Source of the DNA: Ignavibacteria bacterium
GTDB taxonomy: Bacteria; Bacteroidota; Ignavibacteria; Kapaibacteriales; UBA2268
Reading direction: 5' to 3'
DNA: 34,370 nucleotides
Assembly (NCBI GenBank): GCA_012518115.1
Contig: JAAYTD010000045.1
Span: 1 to 34,370 of the forward strand
Shown: piece by piece, positions 27,564 to 33,475 of the stretch
Layout of the letters: each line of letters starts with the position of its first letter
Position numbering within the stretch: the first letter of the stretch is position 1
Notes under the pieces: model-generated
The model's input: the letters and a program-made list of their open reading frames with translations, nothing else
Databases searched by the model: none
What the model was told of the DNA's origin: nothing
Position numbers and translations under genes: made by a program

Positions 27564-27681
27564 TTAGACAAAAAGAGGAGAATTTCCGCTCAGCGAAGTT
27601 GGCAAATTCCCCTTTGGTACGAAGGGGTGGCAAGCGAAGCTTGACGGGGTAGTCAATAATTGTCTGAACTGTGATTTATGG
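27550..27681. repeat. 132-bp element with 22-bp terminal inverted repeats enclosing a mosaic repeat
   Basis: The left end 27550-27571 (CCATAAATCACAGTTTAGAC and two more bases) and the right end 27660-27681 are inverted copies with a single mismatch. Between them lies a mosaic repeat in reverse orientation: GAGGAGAATTTCCGCTCAGC, CCCCTTTGGTACGAAGGGG, GGCAAGCGAAGCTTGACGGG, GTAGTC. That mosaic is repeated almost exactly at 27872-27955. The layout resembles a small non-autonomous transposable element, but no target duplication is obvious. Confidence 0.65.
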
Positions 27682-27702
27682 AATTAAAGGATTAGCAGGA
27701 TT

Positions 27703-27840
27703 GTGCTGTAGGCACAAAATATCGGTAAAAGAAATGTAATCTTACTCATCTCGTCCCGTACGGGACGAAACATAAGCAAGTATAAGTTTTTACCGATATT
27801 TAATCCCTACGGGATTTTTAAGGATATATAATTCATAACC
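27703..27840 (+). repeat. 138-bp nested-palindrome element, copy B
   Basis: This is the best-preserved copy. Outer arms AAATATCGGTAAAA (27717-27730) and TTTTACCGATATTT (27788-27801) pair perfectly over 14 bp. The 18-base palindrome TCGTCCCGTACGGGACGA (27751-27768) lies within, and AATCCCTACGGGATT (27802-27816) just outside. The leading GTGCTGTAGGCAC has one changed stem base relative to copy A. It is nearly identical to copy A (13425) over the full length and is flanked on both sides by mosaic repeats. Confidence 0.85.
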
Positions 27841-27955
27841 ACACTCCCCCGCTTCGCGGGTACTCCTCTACAAGAGGAGAATTTCCGCTCAGCGAAGTTG
27901 GCAAATTCCCCTTTGGTACGAAGGGGTGGCAAGCGAAGCTTGACGGGTAGTTAAT
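27841..27955. repeat. Mosaic GC-rich hairpin repeat (reverse orientation)
   Basis: Contains CCCCCGCTTCGCGGG, CTCCTCTACAAGAGGAG, then a block of about 80 bases nearly identical to 27571-27653 (AATTTCCGCTCAGCGAAGTT, CCCCTTTGGTACGAAGGGG, GGCAAGCGAAGCTTGACGGG). It ends 18 bases from the stop codon of the GntR gene. Confidence 0.8.
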
Positions 27956-27972
27956 AACCACAAACATAAATT

Positions 27973-28347
27973 CTATTTTTTTTCATTTTTTGCTAAATAT
28001 TCTTCATAAGCTTTAGCTATTTCTTCTACACTTATTTTCAAGATTTTCATTTTTTCAAATAATTCAGGTAGATTTTCTTGAAAAAACTCTTCTTTATAAA
28101 GTTTGCCAATTTTTTCTTTCGCGTCTTCTTCTATAAAAAAACCGATTCCTCGCTTGTTATATACTATTCCTAATTGTTCTATATTATCAAAAGCGCGCAC
28201 TAATGTATTACGATTAACTGCAAGTAATATGCTTAATTCTCTTACCGACGGTGTTCTGTTATTTATTTCCCATTTATCTTGAATAATTTGACTACAAATA
28301 TAATCTACTATTTGTAGATAAATAGGTTTGTCTGTTTTATATTTCAT
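27973..28347 (-). CDS. GntR-family repressor (YtrA-like short form)
   Basis: A 124-residue protein with an N-terminal winged helix-turn-helix (KPIYLQIVDYICSQII, TPSVRELSILLAVNRNTLVRAF, with the wing NKRGIGFFI to about residue 72) and a short helical C-terminal part. This is the YtrA subfamily shape, which regulates ABC transporter operons. It is last in the ATPase-permease-GntR operon, starting nine bases after the permease stop. The palindrome at 29950-29975 in the operon promoter is its probable operator, giving autorepression relieved by an unknown signal. Confidence 0.88.
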   Translation of the reverse strand: MKYKTDKPIYLQIVDYICSQIIQDKWEINNRTPSVRELSILLAVNRNTLVRAFDNIEQLGIVYNKRGIGFFIEEDAKEKIGKLYKEEFFQENLPELFEKMKILKISVEEIAKAYEEYLAKNEKK

Positions 28348-28356
28348 ATTTTCCCC

Positions 28357-29070
28357 CTATATTTGCGTTCTTCTAAATTTCAAATAAGATAAGCTCCAAG
28401 GCAATAGAGGAACTAAAATGCACCATATTATTTTAATTGACATAAGTTCTTTTGTATCAATACGAATGTTTAGTTGTGCTATATATTTTAGTTGTGATTG
28501 AGTAAGAATAAACCCTAATAAACTTAATAGCAATATAAAACATACAATTATTGCAATTCCTGTAATAATAATTTTTATAATCTTGTTGTTCTTGAAGAAA
28601 AAAACAGCGAAAAACAAAAAAGATTGTAGCTGCACGTTATAAAACATATTCTCTAAGTGGTAATTATAATTTATACTTAGATTTGGCAAATTAATCCAAC
28701 TCAGAATTGTTAATGATACTACATATATTGCAAAAAGAAGAAGCGGGAGCAAAACACTAACTTGCACTATAGCAGAAAGAAGCTTCTCAAATTGTGAGGC
28801 AGGTAGCATAGCGCGCTGCACATCTTTTTTACTGTCATATAGATTAATATAAAATACAAGTGGTGCTACAAAAACTAGAAGTAATATAATGTTAAATATG
28901 GAACTAGCGTAAGCATCAGTAGGCATAACATCATGTTGTCTAATTAAATAATATCCAAAACTTATGCAAAATAAAACTATCAGCGATAGAATAGCATATA
29001 GTTTTTTATTAATCAGAATTTCTGTTCTAATTAAATTGAAAAAGCGGTTGAAATTGAATGTGTTATTCAT
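28357..29070 (-). CDS. ABC transporter membrane subunit (hypothetical permease)
   Basis: The protein has 237 residues with about six hydrophobic segments (from the start, near 22-42, 57-80, 104-130, 146-165, 170-195 and 215-232). No sequence motif is recognised; the function is inferred from its place between an ABC ATPase gene and a GntR regulator gene. I start it at the ATG at 29070, preceded by AGGAG, which begins MNNTFNFNRFFNLIRTEI. A longer frame from 29130 would overlap the ATPase gene and has no ribosome site. The stop is TAG at 28357-28359. Confidence 0.75.
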   Translation of the reverse strand: MNNTFNFNRFFNLIRTEILINKKLYAILSLIVLFCISFGYYLIRQHDVMPTDAYASSIFNIILLLVFVAPLVFYINLYDSKKDVQRAMLPASQFEKLLSAIVQVSVLLPLLLFAIYVVSLTILSWINLPNLSINYNYHLENMFYNVQLQSFLFFAVFFFKNNKIIKIIITGIAIIVCFILLLSLLGFILTQSQLKYIAQLNIRIDTKELMSIKIIWCILVPLLPWSLSYLKFRRTQI

Positions 29071-29077
29071 AGTTTGT

Positions 29078-29914
29078 TTACTCCTTAATAAATGTTTGTT
29101 TGAAAAAATCTTTATTAGAAATTGCAGCATTAAATAAAAGTTCTATGTTTATCTTGGTGTTACTGTTGTCATTATTAGGTTCAACAGATAAAAAACCTCC
29201 CAAAGTTTGTTCGCTATATAAAGCAGAAGGCGGTGCTTGTTCTTGCAGTGTAAATTTCAATTTTTCGGAAATTTCAGCAACTGTATTATTTAATAAAATT
29301 TGATTAAATTCTAAAATAATAATCGGATCTATTAAATTTTCTAAGTCTAAAACTTGATGAGTAGAAATAACTATACTTCTGCTGTCGTTTATAGATTCTG
29401 CCAATAGCTGTCTAAAAATACTTTTTGACGGAATATCTAAACCATTTGTAGGTTCATCTAAGAAAAGTAAAGGTGTATTGCAAGCTAAAGAAAAAGCGAT
29501 TAAAGATTTTTTTTGTTGTCCATGTGACAAATTTTTCATCTTTTTCTTAAGATCAATATTAAATTTTTCTAAATAATATAGAAATTGCTCAGTATTAAAA
29601 TTTGGATATAATTTACCGTAAGTTTTTCCATAATCTATAATGTTCATAGTTGGAATAGATAAAACTTCAGGTAAATAATATATTTTTTCAAGCATATCGG
29701 GGAAACGCTTTCTGCTTTCCATTCCAAAAACTGTGCAAGTGCCAGAGTTAGGAAAAAGCAAGCCACACATTAAACGTAAAAGAGTTGTTTTTCCAACTCC
29801 ATTTTCACCAAGTAATCCGTAAATGTTACCGGGTAATATTTCCAAATCAATGCCAGATATAACTGGCGCTTGTCGCTTATTATATCTGAAATGTAAGTTT
29901 GATATTTTTATCAT
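29078..29914 (-). CDS. ABC transporter ATP-binding subunit
   Basis: A 278-residue protein with a full ABC ATPase core: Walker A GENGVGKTT (36-44), signature LSHGQQKK (about 139), Walker B LLFLDEPTNGLD, and the H-loop STHQ. The C-terminal 60 residues are a poorly conserved tail. It powers the membrane subunit encoded next; exporters of this GntR-linked type are tied to antibiotic or envelope stress in other bacteria, but the substrate here is unknown. It is the first gene of the operon, with promoter and operator directly upstream. Confidence 0.92.
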   Translation of the reverse strand: MIKISNLHFRYNKRQAPVISGIDLEILPGNIYGLLGENGVGKTTLLRLMCGLLFPNSGTCTVFGMESRKRFPDMLEKIYYLPEVLSIPTMNIIDYGKTYGKLYPNFNTEQFLYYLEKFNIDLKKKMKNLSHGQQKKSLIAFSLACNTPLLFLDEPTNGLDIPSKSIFRQLLAESINDSRSIVISTHQVLDLENLIDPIIILEFNQILLNNTVAEISEKLKFTLQEQAPPSALYSEQTLGGFLSVEPNNDNSNTKINIELLFNAAISNKDFFKQTFIKE

Positions 29915-29949
29915 TGTGCTATATAAAATTAATTAAAAATAAATAAAGA

Positions 29950-29975
29950 ATAGTGTATTAGTAAACTAATACACT
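29950..29975. promoter_or_regulatory. Operator palindrome, probably for the GntR repressor
   Basis: A perfect 26-base palindrome: TAGTGTATTAGT, a two-base centre AA, then ACTAATACACTA. It starts directly at the end of the -7 element of the minus-strand promoter, so it covers the transcription start. A bound GntR dimer would block transcription of the ABC operon. The AGTGTA...TACACT arms resemble sites described for YtrA-type GntR regulators. Confidence 0.8.
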
Positions 29976-30008
29976 ACAAAATTAAGAAGAAAATATGAAT
30001 TATCCAAA
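29976..30008 (-). promoter_or_regulatory. Promoter of the ABC-GntR operon
   Basis: On the minus strand TTTG (complement of 30005-30008) is followed after 21 bases by TAATTTTG (complement of 29976-29983), a full Bacteroidota-type match. The operator palindrome follows immediately. The ATPase start codon at 29914 gives a leader of roughly 55-60 bases. Confidence 0.75.
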
Positions 30009-30090
30009 TCTTTTTTAAAAAAGATAGTATTTTTATTAATTAAATAATTTTATAAAAAAGTTTAGGGTAGAGCAAAGTAAACATAAATAT

Positions 30091-30227
30091 GTGCTGTAGG
30101 CACAAAATATCGGTAAAAGAAATATAATCTACTAATCTCGTCCCATACGGGACAAAACATAAGCAAGTATAAGTTTTTACTGATATTTAATCCCTACGGG
30201 ATTTTTAAGGATATATAAATTATAACC
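30091..30227 (+). repeat. 137-bp nested-palindrome element, copy C (decayed)
   Basis: Same order of parts as copies A and B: GTGCTGTAGGCAC, AAATATCGGTAAAA, the central TCGTCCCATACGGGACAA, TTTTACTGATATTT, AATCCCTACGGGATT. The central palindrome has two changed bases and the right outer arm one, which weakens the pairing. Copies A and B are closer to each other than to C. It sits upstream of the LRR gene and is followed by a mosaic repeat. Confidence 0.8.
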
Positions 30228-30350
30228 TCCTCCGCGGCTCCTCCAAAGGAGGAGAGTTTTAAAATTCCTCTCCTTTGGAGAGGCTAGGAGAGGTCAAATT
30301 TCCCTTCGGGACGAAGGGGTGGCAAACGCTAGCTTGACGGGGGTAGTTAA
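30228..30350. repeat. Mosaic GC-rich hairpin repeat (reverse orientation)
   Basis: Contains TCCTCCAAAGGAGGA, CTCTCCTTTGGAGAG, TTTCCCTTCGGGACGAAGGG, GGCAAACGCTAGCTTGACGG and GGTAGTTAATAA. Together with copy C and the operator region it fills most of the gene-free stretch 29915-30467. Confidence 0.75.
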
Positions 30351-30378
30351 TAATTGTTATTCAAAATAATATAATTAA

Positions 30379-30417
30379 TTTGTTATTTCATTTTATTTTT
30401 GTATTTTTGTATTTTTG
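30379..30417 (+). promoter_or_regulatory. Promoter of the first LRR gene with three tandem -7-like elements
   Basis: TATTTTTG occurs three times in near-direct succession (30394-30401, 30402-30409, 30410-30417), each a match to TAnnTTTG. TTTG at 30379-30382 is 19 bases before the second one, the correct spacing. The LRR start codon is at 30468. Confidence 0.6.
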
Positions 30418-30467
30418 TAACAATCAATATTTTTCTTTTTTTATTAACTAAATAATGGAGCTGCATA

Positions 30468-31790
30468 ATGACACAAAGAACTATTAAATTAACAAACTTT
30501 TTGCTAACATCTTTAGCATTCTTTATTTTCATTTCTCAGTCTGCATTTTCTGATGACTTAATAACAAATACAAGATTAAAAAACTGGATAAAAGCTAATA
30601 CAGATAAGCTACCTGAAGTTGTTATAAATGAAGATGGTGGAATAGAGAATACTACAGAAAATTTAGAAGCATTAGCAAAAATAGAGGAATTAAATTGTAT
30701 TTATGGAAATCTTATTAGCATAGATGAATTAATCAGACATATGCCGAATTTGAAGAAGTTAATGTGTTACAAAAATGCTTTGATTGAATTAGATTTAAGT
30801 AATAACATAAAATTGGAGGTATTGAATTGTTATAATAGTCAACTGACTAGCTTAGATGTAAGCAAAAATATAAAATTAACACATTTATATTGTTATGAAA
30901 ATCTATTAACCAACTTGGATATAAGTAAAAATATAGAATTAGTATGGTTAGAGTGTTATACTAACCAACTAAGCAGCTTAGATGTAAGTAATAATATAGA
31001 ACTAAAAACATTGATGTGTTCTGTTAATCCATTAATTAACTTAGATGTAAGTAAAAATATAAAATTAGAAGTATTGTATTGTTACGCTAATCAATTAAGT
31101 ATCTTAGATTTAAGTAACAACGTAGAACTAAAAACATTGATGTGTTCTGACAATCAATTAACCAACTTAGATGTGAGTAATAATATAAAATTAACACATC
31201 TAGATTGTAATAATAATCAACTAAATACTTTGGATATAAGTAATAATATAAAATTAACATATTTATCTTGTTCTCAAAATCAATTAACCAACTTAGACCT
31301 TACAAATAATTTAGAATTAGGCGGATTATCTTGTTCTGAAAATCAACTAATCAACTTAGATGTAAGTAAGCATATCAAATTAACACAATTGCATTGTAAT
31401 AATAATCAGCTAACTAGCTTAGACATTAGTCCGATACCATATTTAAGGTTACTAAGCTGTTGTAATCAAGCGGAAGGTTTTATTTTGTACTTAACTAAAG
31501 AACAAAAAAGTAGATTTACTGAAAAAGATTATTGTAGTGCTATACTCAAAGAGGAAAAAAGTATTTGTGAAATAGAATGGTTAGATATTCATCCTAATCC
31601 TACTGCAGATAAGTTTTTTATTGAAAGCAAATTCTTTGATGATGAAATAAAAATATTAAATTTAGCGGGTGAAGTTTTATATCGAGAAATACTTAATACT
31701 GAAAAAACAGAAATTGATATTTCAAATCTGCCGGCGGGAGTGTATTTTGTAATAACAAAAGGAAAAATAGGAAAAGTTGTTAAAAATTAG
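30468..31790 (+). CDS. Secreted Cys-ladder leucine-rich repeat protein with T9SS sorting domain (copy 1)
   Basis: A 440-residue protein. It has a signal peptide (1-29, ending SQSAFS), a short N-terminal cap (about 30-100), then eleven to twelve 21-residue LRR units (about 100-345) of the form LxxLxCxxNQLTxLDVSxNIK. A Cys recurs at the same place in each unit, which in a folded LRR solenoid stacks into a ladder, as described for Listeria internalin J. The last 75 residues are a type A T9SS sorting domain (WLDIHPNPTADKFFI, then ILNLAGEVLYRE, ISNLPAGVYFVI). It should be exported by Sec, carried across the outer membrane by T9SS and fixed to or shed from the surface. The binding partner is unknown. 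GGAG precedes the ATG. Confidence 0.88.
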   Translation: MTQRTIKLTNFLLTSLAFFIFISQSAFSDDLITNTRLKNWIKANTDKLPEVVINEDGGIENTTENLEALAKIEELNCIYGNLISIDELIRHMPNLKKLMCYKNALIELDLSNNIKLEVLNCYNSQLTSLDVSKNIKLTHLYCYENLLTNLDISKNIELVWLECYTNQLSSLDVSNNIELKTLMCSVNPLINLDVSKNIKLEVLYCYANQLSILDLSNNVELKTLMCSDNQLTNLDVSNNIKLTHLDCNNNQLNTLDISNNIKLTYLSCSQNQLTNLDLTNNLELGGLSCSENQLINLDVSKHIKLTQLHCNNNQLTSLDISPIPYLRLLSCCNQAEGFILYLTKEQKSRFTEKDYCSAILKEEKSICEIEWLDIHPNPTADKFFIESKFFDDEIKILNLAGEVLYREILNTEKTEIDISNLPAGVYFVITKGKIGKVVKN

Positions 31791-31813
31791 TAGAAAATAA
31801 TTTTACTTTATAT

Positions 31814-31850
31814 AAACTGCTTATTGATTTTTTCAGTAAGCAGTTTTTTT
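31814..31850 (+). terminator. Rho-independent terminator after LRR copy 1
   Basis: AAACTGCTTA (31814-31823) pairs with TAAGCAGTTT (31837-31846), followed by T residues. The same hairpin occurs after the second LRR gene. Confidence 0.85.
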
Positions 31851-31950
31851 TAGGAGCTCCTATTGTCTGAACTATGATTATGATTAGTGTGATTTTGAGG
31901 TATTTTTAAAATTCTATTCATCTCAAACGCAGTTTGATAGGGTAGTTATT
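31851..31950. repeat. Duplicated 3' flank of the LRR gene with a degenerate mosaic repeat
   Basis: AGGAGCTCCTATTGTCTGAA and the next 40 bases match the flank after the second LRR gene (33309-33370) almost exactly. It continues into CTCAAACGCAGTTTGATAGG, GTAGTTATT, a worn mosaic repeat in reverse orientation. It shows that the LRR gene was duplicated together with its terminator and flank. Confidence 0.7.
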
Positions 31951-32001
31951 AAGTTATAGACTAAAGTACAAATTCTTGCCAATTGTTTTATTAATTCATA
32001 T

Positions 32002-32009
32002 TATTTTTG
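32002..32009 (+). promoter_or_regulatory. Possible -7 element for the second LRR gene
   Basis: TATTTTTG matches TAnnTTTG and lies 45 bases before the ATG. TTG triplets upstream lie at 16 and 23 bases, neither in the usual 19-21 range, so support is weak. Confidence 0.35.
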
Positions 32010-32054
32010 TATTTTAAAAACAAATAATAATTTAAAAAATTAGGAGAAAAAATC

Positions 32055-33245
32055 ATGACAAAAAAAATAACAAATCTTGTATTAATGCCCTTAGCATTAT
32101 TTATTTTCATTTCTCAATCTGCATTTTCTAATGAATTAATAACAGATTCAAAATTAAAAGAATGGATAAAATACTGTAAAAGTCAATTACCTGGAGTTGT
32201 TGTAAATGAAGATGGTGGAATAGATAGTACTACAGCGAATTTAGAAGCATTAGCAAAAATAGAGGAGTTGACTTGTAGCTCTTCCAGTCTTGTTAGCATA
32301 GATGAATTAATTAGACATATGACGAGTTTGAAGACGTTAGTTTGTTCTAATAATCCACTATACACCTTAGACTTAACAAATAATATAGAATTAAAAACAT
32401 TAGAGTGTTATAATACTCAACTAAGCACCTTAGATGTTAAAAATAACATGAAGTTAGAAAAACTGTATTGTTGGAGTAATCAACTAACTAACTTAGATGT
32501 AAGTCAAAATATAGAACTAACAAATTTAATATGCGCTAGTAATCAGTTAACTACCTTAGACTTAACAAATAATATAAAATTAGAAGAATTGAATTATGTT
32601 TTTAATCAAATAAGCAGTTTAGATTTAAGTAAGCACATAAAATTAACAAGTTTAAAATGTGCTTATAATCAATTAACTACCTTAGATGTAAGTAATAACA
32701 TAGAACTGACACTATTAAATTGTTCTGGCAATCAATTAACTATCTTAGATTTAACAAATAATATAAAATTAGAAGAATTACATTGTGATAATACTCAACT
32801 AAGTACCTTAGATGTTAAAAATAACATGAAGCTAGAAAAACTGTATTGTTGGAGTAATCAACTAGCTAGATTAGATATTACTTCGCTACCAAATTTAGGA
32901 AAGCTACAGTGTTGTAATCAAGCGGAAGGTTTTATTCTTTATTTAACTAAAAAACAAAAAAGTAAATTTACAGAAGCAAACTATTGCAATGCTATACTTA
33001 AAGAAAAAGACGGAAGTATTTGCGAAATAGAATGGTTAGATATTTACCCTAATCCGACTGCAGGCAAGTTTTTTATCGATAGTAAATTCTTGTCTGACGA
33101 AATAAAAATATTAAATTTAGCGGGTGAAGTTTTATATCGAGAAACACTTAATGCTGAAAAGACAGAAATTGATATTTCAAATCTGCCGGCGGGAGTGTAT
33201 TTCGTAATAACAAAAGGAAAAGTAGGAAAAGTTATTAAAAATTAG
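32055..33245 (+). CDS. Secreted Cys-ladder leucine-rich repeat protein with T9SS sorting domain (copy 2)
   Basis: A 396-residue paralogue of the preceding gene with the same parts: signal peptide (1-29), cap, about ten 21-residue Cys-containing LRR units, and a type A T9SS tail (WLDIYPNPTAGKFFI, ISNLPAGVYFVI) almost identical to copy 1. Two segments 378 bases apart (starting 32411 and 32789) are nearly identical over about 75 bases and both encode NTQLSTLDVKNNMKLEKLYC, the mark of a recent duplication of repeat units within the gene. One unit (LNYVFNQ) lacks the Cys. The repeats differ from copy 1 much more than the two ends do. AGGAG precedes the ATG. Confidence 0.88.
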   Translation: MTKKITNLVLMPLALFIFISQSAFSNELITDSKLKEWIKYCKSQLPGVVVNEDGGIDSTTANLEALAKIEELTCSSSSLVSIDELIRHMTSLKTLVCSNNPLYTLDLTNNIELKTLECYNTQLSTLDVKNNMKLEKLYCWSNQLTNLDVSQNIELTNLICASNQLTTLDLTNNIKLEELNYVFNQISSLDLSKHIKLTSLKCAYNQLTTLDVSNNIELTLLNCSGNQLTILDLTNNIKLEELHCDNTQLSTLDVKNNMKLEKLYCWSNQLARLDITSLPNLGKLQCCNQAEGFILYLTKKQKSKFTEANYCNAILKEKDGSICEIEWLDIYPNPTAGKFFIDSKFLSDEIKILNLAGEVLYRETLNAEKTEIDISNLPAGVYFVITKGKVGKVIKN

Positions 33246-33269
33246 TAGAAAATAATTTTTACTTTATAC

Positions 33270-33308
33270 AAACTGCTTATTGATTTTTTCAGTAAGCAGT
33301 TTTTTTTT
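33270..33308 (+). terminator. Rho-independent terminator after LRR copy 2
   Basis: AAACTGCTTA (33270-33279) pairs with TAAGCAGTTT (33293-33302), then TTTTTT. It is the duplicate of the hairpin at 31814. Confidence 0.85.
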
Positions 33309-33428
33309 AGGAGCTCCTATTGTCTGAACTATGATTATGATTAGTGTGATTTTGAGGTGTTTTTAAAATTCCCCTTCCCAGAAGGAGTGGCAGGCGAAGC
33401 CTGACGGGGTAGTCTATAATTGTCTGAA
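33309..33428. repeat. Duplicated LRR 3' flank ending in a mosaic repeat (reverse orientation)
   Basis: 33309-33370 repeats 31851-31910. It leads into AATTCCCCTTCCCAGAAGGA, GTGGCAGGCGAAGCCTGACG, GGGTAGTC and ATTGTCTGAACC, a well-preserved mosaic unit. It ends about 50 bases from the nhaA stop. Confidence 0.75.
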
Positions 33429-33475
33429 CCTTACCACAAACTAAAAAACGTCCCGTCTACAATTTTGTTTTCTAT

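Noticed and set aside
27397-27633. Minus-strand ORF of 78 codons over the CGCAAAG repeat
   Set aside because: Low-complexity translation (Leu-Cys-rich) arising from simple repeats and the mosaic element; no ribosome site.
29071-29130. Longer start for the ABC permease gene (from 29130)
   Set aside because: It would overlap the ATPase gene by 53 bases and lacks a ribosome site, while the ATG at 29070 has AGGAG in place.
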